A stretch of DNA of 64,000 nucleotides from positions 2,790,001-2,854,000 of the forward strand of contig JAETXT010000005.1 of NCBI GenBank assembly GCA_019188255.1, given 5' to 3'. The DNA is from Verticillium longisporum (Eukaryota > Ascomycota > Sordariomycetes > Glomerellales > Plectosphaerellaceae). Positions 54,084 through 64,000 of this stretch are shown in pieces. The notes beneath the pieces are model-generated. The model ran no database searches. It was not told the DNA's origin and saw nothing but the letters and a program-made list of their open reading frames with translations. The position numbers were made by a program, and so were the translations under genes. The first letter of the stretch is position 1. Every line of letters starts with the position of its first letter.

Positions 54084-56828
54084 GAAACGTTTGGGAAGTG
54101 ATCTCTCTTGTATCGTTAGGATCGTTAGTATTGTCGAAAGAGCTTCGTGGTGTATTCTCATGGATTCTGAAACCACAAGTGCATGCAGAGAATACCTTAT
54201 CCGAGCTTGATATCAGAGAACTGACACGTTGCGCATCATAAGGTAATCACATGAGGTCAACCAAGGCGAGGCAGGTACGATAAGGCATGACCAGATGATT
54301 CATGGACCTGGTTGAGGTGAGGCAGGTTCAAGGCAGGCGTGAGGCAGGCGCAGGGAAAGCATATGTCTGCACACACGGTACCTACCTTAAGCTACCTAGG
54401 TACCTTAGGTAGGTAACGCAGGTAGGCCGGCAAGTACGGGTCTGGGCTCTTACTGAGTTGTGTGTAAAACTTGAGGTCAGGACGGCAGGACGGCAGGACG
54501 GCAGGACCTGGGCAGAGTGCCGGAGGCGCTGCGAAGGCGATATTCTTTGTCCGATTTCGACCTTTAAACCTCCTCAAGGCAGCCACGCAACCCGCAGTCT
54601 GAGGGCTGAGACATTCCCGACCAACCAAAAATCTTCTGCCATGCTTCCATGCTCCCATGCTGCGCACGACTCGTCGTAAAGGCCGATCAGCAGCACTGCC
54701 CATTCTGCGGTTACATTTGGTTGATCTACCAGATCTTCCTTGGGAGCAGCTTTTCTGGGTCTCGATCTCCAGCTTGCCGGATCGCCCAAATTAGCAGTCC
54801 CACGTTGTCTTTGATGGAATGGAACTACGAACCTTATCACTGGACGGCAAGACAAGAATAGATGAATCACTCGCGCTCGTTTTCTTCATTCAGCGCATCA
54901 TCTTACCCAGGCCATCGGCTTCCCTCTGCGTCATTCGACAGCTATATCCGATCATTGTCTGAAGCCCCCCGTCGAGACCAAACCGACGCGCCCAAGTTCA
55001 GACGCGTCTGTGCCAAGCTGCCATTGCTCAATTGCACGACCGGCAGTTCGTCAGCCTCCCGCGATGGACGATTCTTGTCAGATCAACAAGCTGGGCGCCA
55101 GCAGGATGACGAAGGCTTCGGACGATTGAATTGTCCCCAGTGGCATCACATCCGCTGCCCGCGACCTGGACCTGCCGATTATGCTCCAGCGCCGTGTCTT
55201 GGAATGTCTTAGTATTCGTCGACCAGGCGCTACAGGGCTGGTAGGGTACCTATTTGATCTGACGTGTTGCAGTTCTGAGACGCCCAAGGTTCCGATCCAC
55301 GACCCCCTCTGTAATGCTGCACTGATCTTTCTGAAACGCCATCCCATCGTTCGCCTCCGAATGCCGTGCCACGTCTTCCAAATACTCCATCCGCATGAAT
55401 GCAGCACCGCCAGCTGGCCTTCACCGACAGACGCAGGAGGCGACAGAAACAGAACAATGGCTCGTGACATTTCTCGGCATTGGCGACTGGCGGCCACCTG
55501 ACGGCTCGATGGGCCTACCGTGGAACATTTCCAAACGACGCTGGCCAACGTGAAAGGAGGCTCACCTCGCATCCTGTCGGCTGCACTGCAACTGCAACCT
55601 CACCCTCGCATCTCCCGCTCTTGCCATCTGCTGGCTCATCTGACGAAGCTCCGTCCAATCTCCCCCGGCTACACCCCATATGCCTGTCCCACCAACCTTG
55701 CCCACTTGCCGCACAGTCGCTGACGTCGGCGCCTGAACCGAGTCCAGAACCTGTTCACAGGCGATACGATCATTCCGTGTCCACAGCGACGCCATTATTT
55801 GCTGATTGAGCAGGCCCGCCCTCTCTCGTCGTTCGATAGATGAGCTTGTATGAGAAGATTGCTGCAGCCTGCAGCCTGACTCCTGACACCCTGCAGCGGA
55901 TGAACCTAGTGGACCTCTTGCCCATTTCACCTCATTATCACGGCGATCGCTAAGCCAGTTCCACGCTCTGTACTGTGAGGTGTGGGTGGACTAGCCGCCT
56001 CCTTCAATCTTAATGGCGCAGCCGCCACATTCAACCGCTGGCCGCCCATCTGCCGCCAACCGCTCTTGTGTCTTCTGTCGCTCTTCTGGAATGGTGGAAG
56101 ACCAGAAGCACTGGAACACGCCGCGTGCAGGCCGTTGCCCAAGCACCTACCAACGGCGTTTTGCGAACGCGCACGGGAGAAACGAACGAGGGACATGGTC
56201 TGGCATCGCGTCGCCCCTTCGCCCCGAAAACAAAATTGCCGTTCTCTTCTGACAGCCACAAGACCCTGTCATTCTGACACAATTGTCCTCCACCCGCCCT
56301 GCGAAGATTGGCGAGCTCATGATTCCTTTCGGCCAGGGCCCCCTGCACGACGTGACTCTGGGGTCGTTCCCTGATGCTGATCAAAGAAAGTCCCAGTCTT
56401 CCCACTCCATCAACCTCAAACAAGCGGCACCTCTGGCGAGCTTGCGAGTCAAGCCGGCAAGCAAGCCTTCCCCATCCTTGGTCGTGGAGATCCTCTGGCC
56501 ACTTGCCACTTTGCCTCGGAGGGGCAATTGGTCGCCAGCGCCGAAATGAAGAAATCAAAAGACTTGTCAGCAAAGAAAAAACAGGGCCCTACGTCGTCGT
56601 CAATCCCGGTCCAGCCACAGAACCTTGCCAACTTGGACATTGCCAATCCCCTCTTTGTTGATGACAGCTGCCATTTCTCCAGGTTTTGACAGAAATTCCC
56701 TCTTCTCTACCTTTCTTTCGCTCGAACGTGATCATTGACCTCGGCGGAGATCACATCACACCCACACCACACCACCCTGAGGCGCTTGTCGGCTGCCAGG
56801 CATCGCGCGACACTGCTTGATATTAAGG
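54084..56828. other. 2.7-kb intergenic stretch, repeats but no supported gene
   Basis: Short frames on both strands only. The first part holds GAGGCAGG-type repeats (54265-54355), TACCTAGG palindromes (54378-54420) and an 8-bp tandem. Stretches 55000-56700 have mixed open frames, none recognisable. CT-rich sequence at 56690-56740 probably leads to the next gene. Confidence 0.45.
54378..54507. repeat. TACCTAGG palindromes and AGGACGGC tandem
   Basis: GGTACCTACC, TACCTAGGTACC and CCTTAGGTAGG occur together at 54378-54415; AGGACGGC is repeated three and a half times at 54479-54507. Both are simple repeats, the first matching the dispersed palindrome at 22246-22305. Confidence 0.85.
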
Positions 56829-58787
56829 ATGTTCAAGTTCGTCAATCGTTCCAGATCTGTGAAGGGGGTGATGGCGCACGGCCGCGAGGGCCCCGTCCGG
56901 GATGACCAGCACCTTGTGTCAAGTTTCCAGTCTCCCCGGCACAAAGCCGACTTCAGTCAAAACGAGGAGAGGCCCTCGGCACCGATCCCCTCGCCAGCTC
57001 CATCTTGGGATGCTGGCCGCTCTCACCTTCAACTGCCTTCGCCTCGCCCCTCGCTTCATCCCCGGTCACCTACGATGCCTGATCAGCCAAGCACAAGCTC
57101 TGGACCCGGTCCAGCTCCCTCATTCACCTCCGGCAGCAGCATCAAGGACTTTGACAGACGAAAGTCAAAGACAACAGACGACCTTCACGTCCTGACACAG
57201 ACCTCCAGCCGCGGAACGTACAAGTCATATCATATACCCATCAGGGGGAAACCTCCATCACCAAAGGAGAGCATCCGTGACCCCTCGCCCACGCGGACAA
57301 TTCCTGTCAGGACTCAGACGCCAGATTCGGTTGACAGCAACAAGGGCATCATCACTATCGGCATGGCAATAGGCAGTCCGACTCATCCGCCTGCACCATC
57401 ATATCCTGACTGGCCGCCATCAGCGACGGTCGAACCTGCCACATCTTCGCCGGCAATGGAACCAGAACCTACGGCGGCGGCGATACCTCAAAGGTCCAAA
57501 TCACAAAGATGGAAAATCTTTGGACGGTCCAAGAGCAAGAGGCAGAAGCCTGACACGACACCGACTCTACCAAATCAACCACAGTCCAGTGGACTGGATC
57601 GAAGTAACACCGAGCGCAAGGCGCCTAAGCACACGCCCATCATCGTCAGGTCCATGACTGAGCCTGCCGTAGAGGGACAGGCAAGCTCAAAGAACCCGGC
57701 AGTAGATGCACGAAGCAGGTACGCTGAGATTCCGGTACCCAAACTGGACAAAGCTACGAGTCCGTTCTTGGACGTTGAAATTCCAGATATCAAGATGGAG
57801 CGGTACAGTGTCATGTTTGGCAATCTGCTGCAGAACAACACCTCATCCTCCTCCGCGCTTCTTGCGAGGAGACAAGCGACGCTGGACAAGCTGCGAACCA
57901 TCAACGATAGGATCGTTCAAGAGGAAGAATCCAAGGGCCGCACGCTTGGTCGTAGAGCCACGTCGCCGAACCATCACGCACGATCGCCGTCGCTCTCCCT
58001 CTTTCCGCCGCCTCCATCGGGCAACAGCCTTGCGCGCTCCAACACCGACGCACCGACTCCTAGTTCGCCTCGTTTCCGAGCAAGCACCATGCCCTCCGGT
58101 CTACCAGCGCACCCAAAGGAGAACGTCATGTCTCATAAGCAGAACAGTAACACCAGGCCACAACAACCTCCTCGGTCAACGTCGCTCAATCAAACAGGGC
58201 AGCATGTCCCCCGTAAGCCCACAGAGCAACGACAGGATCACGCTCAGCTCGAGGCTCCAGCTCATGGGTTCTATTTTGGCCCAAACAGCTCCAGCCTGAT
58301 TCTTGATTCCCCAACGGAAGAGGAGTCCGGCTTTCATATCAAGGAACAGCTGCGGCCCGCGATCCAGGAGCCAGCGTGGGAAATGATCACGCCCACACCC
58401 TTGAGCATCAAGAAGGCCTCGACGCCCGCACAAGACTCGCGCTCGCCGTCGCCACGGACAACGCACACCAATACTCCGTCCAACGACTCGATCGACGACA
58501 CGGCACTGAATGCTGCTGTCGAAATCTCCATTGCCCGCCAAATCAGCATTTCTCACTCTCAGCGTAAGATGCTTCGTACTGGCACAGGCATCGGTGCCGG
58601 CCGCAGGCCTCGCCCAGCGGCCCGTGAGCCCCGTGAAGGTAGTTTGCCCACTGTGGAAGGCAGTGAGAGGCTCGCAGCCACCAAGATGGCAACGCCGACG
58701 CTCATTACACCGCCACCCATTCCCTTCGGCGGGTCGCCGCTGGCACAGCATCGCAAGAGCGAACGAATCATCGTGGAAGGCGTTTAG
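56829..58787 (+). CDS. Long disordered fungal protein of unknown function
   Basis: Intact single-exon frame of 652 residues from ATG 56829 (MFKFVNRSRSVKGVMAHGRE). I recognise no enzymatic domain. It is rich in Ser, Pro, Thr and Arg with many SP/TP sites, so it is probably disordered and phosphorylated. Short conserved-looking segments are KSQRWKIFGRSKSKRQKP (basic), IPDIKMERYSVMFGNLLQ followed by SALLARRQATLDKLRTINDR (a likely helix), and SIARQISISHSQRKML near the end. The basic cluster could bind membranes or a nuclear importin. There is no signal peptide or membrane segment. Its unbroken length argues strongly that it is a real gene. Confidence 0.8.
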   Translation: MFKFVNRSRSVKGVMAHGREGPVRDDQHLVSSFQSPRHKADFSQNEERPSAPIPSPAPSWDAGRSHLQLPSPRPSLHPRSPTMPDQPSTSSGPGPAPSFTSGSSIKDFDRRKSKTTDDLHVLTQTSSRGTYKSYHIPIRGKPPSPKESIRDPSPTRTIPVRTQTPDSVDSNKGIITIGMAIGSPTHPPAPSYPDWPPSATVEPATSSPAMEPEPTAAAIPQRSKSQRWKIFGRSKSKRQKPDTTPTLPNQPQSSGLDRSNTERKAPKHTPIIVRSMTEPAVEGQASSKNPAVDARSRYAEIPVPKLDKATSPFLDVEIPDIKMERYSVMFGNLLQNNTSSSSALLARRQATLDKLRTINDRIVQEEESKGRTLGRRATSPNHHARSPSLSLFPPPPSGNSLARSNTDAPTPSSPRFRASTMPSGLPAHPKENVMSHKQNSNTRPQQPPRSTSLNQTGQHVPRKPTEQRQDHAQLEAPAHGFYFGPNSSSLILDSPTEEESGFHIKEQLRPAIQEPAWEMITPTPLSIKKASTPAQDSRSPSPRTTHTNTPSNDSIDDTALNAAVEISIARQISISHSQRKMLRTGTGIGAGRRPRPAAREPREGSLPTVEGSERLAATKMATPTLITPPPIPFGGSPLAQHRKSERIIVEGV

Positions 58788-59815
58788 TCGGAGCGTACGG
58801 CAAGCATTCGGATATTCTTCCCAAAACTTCATTCTTCAGCAGGGGACGGCTTGGGGCGCCGCATTGGCCATGCATATTTTCATTTGTTCAAACCATGAAG
58901 CGAGGGTCTTTTCTTTTGGCCAGGCGGCCGATGAGTCTGCGACACTTGGGGTTTTGGCATTTCATTTGTCGCATTTTTCTGCCGTAGCATTATGATTGGA
59001 GGGACCCGATTGGGATGGGAACAAAATTTTGCGACCTTGAAGGAAGCATTGATACCACTGAAGCGAAGGATGGGGTTTGGTGTTTTTTCATTTTCAGCTG
59101 GCGGTGACCAGCACTCTAGAGACTGAATCGAATTTCAACACATTTCTTGCCAACATCCATTCGATGCTCCACTGGTGCCTTGCGGGATGTTACTTTCGCT
59201 GACAAGTGCTTTCATTGTCGCTTGTCATATCATGAGGAAGACAGTGAAGGGGAAAGAGGCAATACCAGTCATACGTCAGGAATATAATAAACGACTCAGG
59301 TCAACCATGGGAGAGATTAGGGGTATTCTTGTCCGTAATGTCGTCTTGTTGGATACTTCATCACACAGGTGAGTGCTGGCAACGAGATTGATTCTGGCGA
59401 CTCCGGACGTACCACGGTCTGCTCCTGTTTGCAGGAAAGTAATCGACCACGCTGATCATGCGCGCGAAGAGGTTTCTCTCCCGCACGGTCCACCGTTCAT
59501 CTAGCCCCCGAGTCTCACAACGTAATCCGAAGGCGAGAGGACAGGCATTCAACTCGATGTTTCCTCGTACCATGGCGCGTACCGCATGTTCACAAGTGCC
59601 ATGGAACCGCTGGCATGAAGTGGAAAAGCGTTGAAATGGTCAAATCATGGCTACCTGGCATGTGAACTGTATAAAAACGAGCGTCTCTTCCCCTCCCTCC
59701 CGGAACAATGAGTTGCAAACGCTAGACATGGGACCGCGGCCCGTCTCCTCCCCCCTCCCTTCCCCCGGGTGTGTCCGTTCTCGCCGCGACACACTGATTA
59801 CGCCCTCGGCGATCT
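58788..59815. other. Convergent 3' region
   Basis: About 1 kb between the convergent disordered-protein and YKT6 genes. No recognisable coding; T-rich tracts around 59015-59095 may hold the first gene's 3' end. Confidence 0.45.
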
Positions 59816-60800
59816 CTACATCAGCACGCAGCATGAGTTCTGCTTCTTGGCTTGTTCTATCGTTGTTCAATTAGCCGTGTGCCTCACACATGCGAGATGT
59901 AAAAGACGGGCAGCCCCGTGAAGAAGCGGTTGGGAGGTAGGGGAAGAACGCACGGTAGAACATTTTGCTCTGGGAGCTCAGACCGTCGCTCTTGGCGACA
60001 AGGTCATCAATCTTCTCGCCGCGCTGCAGGACGGACTCGATGGTCTTGTGCAGGACAATCTTGGTCTCGTCGAGCTCCTTCTGGATCTTGAGAATGCTGT
60101 CGGCCTGCTGGGGTCCTGGTACTTGGACAGGTAGTCCTTGAGCTCGGGGAAGGCGAGGGTCGGGCTCCCGGCGGACCAGGTGGAGCGGGGGTGCTTGGCC
60201 AGGAATTCGTCGACGCTGTCTTTTCGTCAGGCTTGCCCTTCTTCGCAGCTGTGGAATTTGAAAGAGGGGGGGGGAGCGTACACCTTGGAGAGGAGCTGGT
60301 GGGCTACGAGGCTGGGGTATTGGTGGTCGGAGATGATGCTGTGCGAGAGGCGTCAGGTCGGGTGACATTCAGGGGTAGGAGGAGGGGGATGGCACGCACA
60401 TGCCGCAGATGCCCTCGCTGCGGCCGAGAGCGTGGAAGGTGTAGTCCTGCTCTTCGACGGACTGGCGCTGGCCGGGGGCGGTGCGCTCGGCGATCGTCTT
60501 GGAGAAGAGGGTCATGAATTCGCCATAGCTGAAGAGGTGAAAGAGAGGGGCACAATGGTCAGCCGAACAGGCGGTCGGTGTCGGGTCAGGGTCGGGCGTA
60601 CTTGTTCTTTGTGAATCGCGAGTAGGCGGACAACTCCTTCTCGCTGACGAGCTCATGCGCCGGCTTCTCTTGGTTGCGGATGACTTGGTGAAAGGTGGTG
60701 AGGATCAGTCTGTTGTCGTTGGGGTCGGCGGAGGTCTGCGAGAGGCCTGGCGGCAGTGGGATCGAGGGGTCGGACTTACGCCGATGTAGTGAAGCTTCAT
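59816..60800 (-). CDS. YKT6: R-SNARE Ykt6, with a frame break
   Basis: Lipid-anchored longin SNARE acting in Golgi, vacuole and autophagosome fusion. Six exons on the minus strand (60800-60780, 60735-60602, 60528-60400, 60338-60282, 60215-59954, 59856-59816). The longin domain includes [38 protein letters not shown] and GRSEGICG; the SNARE helix is [20 protein letters not shown] followed by [20 protein letters not shown]. The last exon restores [10 protein letters not shown], with the palmitoylated/prenylated CC-aliphatic end; without that splice the anchor is lost. At 60110-60113 the frame breaks in KYQDP-QQADS: one more G (plus strand) fixes it and the total becomes 214 residues. This is about 14 more than yeast, from extra sequence after MKLHYIG (TSADPNDN...). 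Divergent from the next gene. Confidence 0.92.
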
Positions 60801-61254
60801 GGTCTGGAGAGCGGTTAGACTGCGTGCGCTGGCTTGTTGGGGAAATGACTTGGGGGTGGAGAGAGACGTAGGACGTACGGCGACTGTATGGTGGTTTCGT
60901 GGTCTTGGTTGCGATCGAGGAGGATGTTGGAGGCGTTATCCATCGACCTGCGACCAGGCCGTGACCGTGACGTTTGTGTTTCTTGGTTTTGCGGCCAGGA
61001 GTGCATTGGCACTAATCATGCACTATTTGTGGCTAGCGTCCTTGCCGCTCTTACTTGGGCCAGCCTCAGCTCAGCCAGGCGGAGCACTTGATGATTGAGT
61101 TCTTGCACTCACAACCTTGGGAATCTGCGGACTGATTTCAAAGTATTTAAGCTTACGTATGGCCTGTCTGTGTCAACGAAATGGGAAAAAATAATTCTTG
61201 TGCTCTGCTCACACATGTGCTCACATCTGTGCTCACACACAAATCGGCTGGAAA
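60801..61254. other. Divergent promoter region, YKT6 and RNase H-like gene
   Basis: A 454-bp gap between opposite starts. No gene seen. Just before the second gene an ACACATGTGCTCACATCTGTGCTCACACAC stretch (repeat of TGTGCTCACA) is visible at 61212-61240; the frame of the next gene runs through it, so the real start could be upstream. Confidence 0.5.
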
Positions 61255-62130
61255 ATGCAATCCGCCATGGGGATCCAAAAGGGACTGCAGCAGTTGCTCA
61301 TGCACCTTCGAATGACTGAATCGGCTGCCAATTCCTCTCTGTCCGATGTGGTCATTGTATCATTAGACCTCGAGGTGTCTAGGAGATGCAGGCAGGCTAT
61401 CAAGCTCGACAAGGGATATCAGCCTGTGATCAAGGAACTCGGCATTGCATCCATTGACACAAGACAGATCTTTGACCAGCCTGCTGAGTGTATGCCAGCG
61501 TCAACCAAAAGACGGATCAAAACACAGCAATTTTCAACATTGAACGCGTCCAAAGATTTCGAAGACTGCGATGTAACCAATTTCACGGAGTGTGAATTCG
61601 CTGAGACGTTACATGTTCTTCCAGAGCAGCTCATTCCCATCGTCGCACGTGCAGTACGCATTCAGGAAGACGATCGCGCGATGACGGAAACTGGTGCGAG
61701 TACGCTGCGCCACATCATTATCGTGGGCCATTCAATTGCCGGCGATCTGGCCATCTTGAAGAGACTCGGTTTCAACATGCACAAGGAGAAAAGTCTCGTG
61801 GCTATATTGGACACATACAGCCTCAGCAAGACGATCCTCACAGGCGAACGTGCCGCCGGCAGGTACTCCCTCTCTGGGGTCTTGACAGCACTGAGCTGTC
61901 CCCACGAGCCGCGTGAGCTTCACAATGCCGGCAACGATGCGACCTACACGTTGCTAGTCATTCTTATGCTTGCATCATCATGGGCGAAAGAGAATGAGGG
62001 TTTATTGGGAGTAGTGGCGGCGAACGAAAGGCGACTGCAAGCTTTTGCACTCGCAGAAGCCAACAGCTTCGACAGGTGGAAGCCGATTAGGTGCTCCCTC
62101 GGAGCACACGTGGATGAAACTTGTTCTTAG
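61255..62130 (+). CDS. RNase H-like (DEDDh-type, Gfd2/YDR514C-like) domain protein
   Basis: Single exon, 291 residues from ATG 61255 (MQSAMGIQKGLQQLL); an in-frame ATG at 61198 would add 19 residues of low-complexity Cys/His sequence. The fold is recognised by VVIVSLDLEV (D38 and E40), HIIIVGHSIAGDLAILKRLG and HNAGNDATYTLLVI, which correspond to the D-E, D and H-x4-D motifs of DEDDh exonucleases. In fungi this matches the Gfd2/YDR514C-type family, whose members are linked to mRNA export or are uncharacterised. All catalytic acids appear present. Predicted activity on RNA or DNA is inference. Neighbours (YKT6, SLH1) do not define a pathway, though SLH1 is also RNA-related. Confidence 0.78.
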   Translation: MQSAMGIQKGLQQLLMHLRMTESAANSSLSDVVIVSLDLEVSRRCRQAIKLDKGYQPVIKELGIASIDTRQIFDQPAECMPASTKRRIKTQQFSTLNASKDFEDCDVTNFTECEFAETLHVLPEQLIPIVARAVRIQEDDRAMTETGASTLRHIIIVGHSIAGDLAILKRLGFNMHKEKSLVAILDTYSLSKTILTGERAAGRYSLSGVLTALSCPHEPRELHNAGNDATYTLLVILMLASSWAKENEGLLGVVAANERRLQAFALAEANSFDRWKPIRCSLGAHVDETCS

Positions 62131-62955
62131 GGGGGAAAGAGCTTTGAAGTGAATAACAACTCTTCTTTGTTCACAAGCTCACCTCATACTTGAGGCCATC
62201 AGCAAGCAACCCTACTGTCTTTGGTACAGGTAGGTAGTGTCGATAGCTACCAGAGCGGACAATAGAGGGGACACAGCATCCTTGGTAGTCGGATACACCA
62301 GTATGGGCCTCGTTTGCGCTCGAGATCAAGCGCCCTACTGATGAGATGTCCTGATCACCGACGCTTCAGCATTGCTTGCGAAGTTGTCGTTCTTTTCCAG
62401 CCAAAATAACTTCCATCACCCCAACAATTTTCATGGCTTGCCCGTAACGTCCCCCTTGCTCATGATCAGGTCAAGTTGATCCTAAAGCAGCGAGGCTCTG
62501 GAAGTGATCTGGGGGCTTTGGCGGACGCCGACCCACTTTGTCTGCTCATCACATGCCCCTGGCTGTAGCGGTCAGTGCAGGTGGGGTACCGCTGCCATAC
62601 AGATGCCTGCCAGGCTGCCAGACGTCGGCATTGATGTGGCGATTACAGGTGTGGCTAGTGGTGAGCTCCGCTATGAGTCCACAACCACAGGAGCGCCCTC
62701 ACCGGTGACTCCAGCAGGCCTGCAGCCAGAAGAGTGATGAGTGATGACACACACAAGATACAACCCTTCAATTGTCCCTCACCGGCATACTTGAGTCGAC
62801 GTCGCTTCTCACCAGATATTGAGAGCTTCAACACATTTTCTTCAGCAATCTCGCCGCCGCCACAGCACCGACGTGGCCTTTCCCAGCACCTGGCCATCAC
62901 TTTTCATCGACAGACGGACGCTGCCTGACCTTTTCCGAACACCCCGCTAGACACC
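62131..62955. other. Intergenic, SLH1 promoter region
   Basis: About 0.8 kb. No gene recognised. The final 120 bases (62840-62955) are CT/CA-rich and lead into ACACCATGG at the SLH1 start. Confidence 0.5.
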
Positions 62956-64000
62956 ATGGCGTCGAACGGCATCGACGGCGCCGAAGCCCAATGGCGAGCT
63001 CAATTCGAGGCCATGAAGGCTGCTCTTTCTAGCCTTAACATCCCTGCCGACAGGAAGCCCACAGAGTTGGATTTTGACGACGACTACGAAGGCTATTCTT
63101 CCGGAAATGCCGCTCAGGATGTTTGGGACTTCATCTCTGACGACGATGACGACTACAGCAGCGATCAGCTGGACGGTCCCGACGGTTTCGCCCAGGCTGA
63201 GGAATTCGGCGCCGACTGGTTCGTCGGTAAATGCTCCGAGGTCGCGGCAAAGAATGGCCTTTCCAGTGACGCCTTCCAAAACCAGGTCCTCGGAGTATTG
63301 ACCCTCGACAGCGGTGAGGACGAGGTTCAGTCTCAGCTCACCGATCTCATCGGTTTCGACGATCTTGAATTCATCATCGAGCTCCTCGCTCACCGCAGCA
63401 GTATTGTCACTGCCGTTACGTCCCAGGGCACCCAAGAGGGCCCTGGCGGGCGGAGACTCCTGTCCAAGGCGGAGCGGGACGAAGCTCTTCGCAGGAAGGA
63501 CTACGAACACAAGACGGCTGTACTCGCACCTCATGTCAACCGAGAGAACGAGTACCCGCACGTGTACAAGGCACATTCCGCGAACAACAGCCTGAGCCAC
63601 TCGGGCCGCAAGTACGCGTTGCCTGAGGGTAGCAAGAGGGATATCTTCGAAAAGTACGAGGAGTACTCGATTCCTGCCGGAAAGAAGGGCACGCTGGGTC
63701 CTGGACGAAAACTCGTCAATATTGCCGACATGGACGGCCTTTGCCGGGCCACCTTCAAGGGCTACAAGTCCCTCAACCGCATGCAGAGTCTCGTGCACCC
63801 TGTGGCCTACAAGACGAACGAGAATATGCTCATTTGTGCACCTACTGGTGCTGTAAGTTCAGTTTCGAAATCTCTCCCAACACAGTTAGCTAATTTTTGC
63901 GTAGGGTAAAACGGATGCTGCTATGCTCACCATCCTGCAGACTATCGGCCATTATTGCACACCTAACCCTATCGAAGACCCGTCGGTCACTGACTTCGCC
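62956..64000 (+). CDS. SLH1: Slh1 / ASCC3-like Ski2-family RNA helicase, 3'-partial
   Basis: N-terminal part of the large cytosolic helicase of the ribosome-quality-control trigger complex, which splits stalled ribosomes. Exon 1 (62956-63852) starts MASNGIDGAEAQWRAQFEAM and carries an acidic region (ELDFDDDYEGYSSGNAAQD, SDDDDDYSSDQ) and a PWI-like helical part (EDEVQSQLTDLIGFDDLEFI). Then come KYALPEGSKRDIFEKYEEYS, the Q-like entry LNRMQSLVHPVAYKTNENML and the Walker A motif. Intron 63853-63904 falls inside Walker A: APTGA before, GKTDAAMLTILQTI after. The gene runs off the window. It could be confused with Brr2, the spliceosomal paralogue, but the short N-terminal region before the first RecA domain and this start fit Slh1. 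Confidence 0.9.

Noticed and set aside
60215..60284. Frame break at the fourth YKT6 intron
   Set aside because: Using the second GT (donor after AAGGT, GTACGC) makes VVDEFLAKH read correctly, so no indel is needed.
62947..63798. 283-codon minus-strand frame
   Set aside because: Antisense to the first exon of SLH1, whose conserved domains and splice site are clear.

Overview
The window is nuclear DNA of a filamentous ascomycete. Spliceosomal introns are short (about 50-90 bp, GT-AG, often with a CTAAC or CTGAC-like branch site). Coding GC is high at third positions, and fungal-only families are present (Zn2Cys6 regulator, DUF3425-type bZIP, HAK potassium transporter, DASH subunit, HET-s/SesA-like proteins). 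Protein similarity recalled from memory and repeated TACCTAGGTA palindromes suggest Sordariomycetes, probably Hypocreales; this is an inference and no species is claimed.

Layout, 1-39.4 kb (mostly core housekeeping): RPS10 (partial, +), a zinc-type polyol/alcohol dehydrogenase (+), NCA2 (-), ERG25 (+), pterin-4a-carbinolamine dehydratase (-), a KapC-like bZIP (+), a small HeLo/SesA-like protein (+), ARP5 (-), a decayed NTase-like pseudogene (+), DAD4 (-), IES6 (+), GOT1 (+), profilin (-), a HAK K+ transporter (+), a doubtful small ORF (-), and an intron-rich GMP synthase (-). ARP5 and IES6, whose products form one INO80 submodule, lie less than 3 kb apart.

39.8-54.1 kb looks like an accessory island. 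It holds a perfect 18-bp minisatellite, a second SesA-like protein with an Asn-rich tail, perfect palindromes, a nor-1-type SDR pseudogene, a metallo-beta-lactamase-fold pseudogene, a bZIP-DUF3425 regulator, an intact SDR, a Zn2Cys6 regulator and an FAD monooxygenase. Two regulators with oxidoreductases, next to two broken enzyme genes, suggest a partly decayed metabolic or detoxification cluster without a visible backbone synthase.

54.1-64 kb returns to conserved genes: a disordered fungal protein (+), the SNARE YKT6 (-), an RNase H-like (Gfd2-type) protein (+) and the 5' part of the SLH1 helicase gene (+, running off the end).

Seven genes, six of them conserved housekeeping or regulatory genes with close orthologues, carry single frame breaks (ARP5 carries two), nearly all inside short homopolymers or a CG repeat. 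Where the frame could be followed to the stop, restoring one base (or one repeat unit) makes the gene close exactly. The simplest reading is uncorrected indel errors in the assembly rather than gene death. The three pseudogenes differ: they also carry substitutions, stops and lost motifs. Exon coordinates below were worked out by hand from splice signals and protein conservation.
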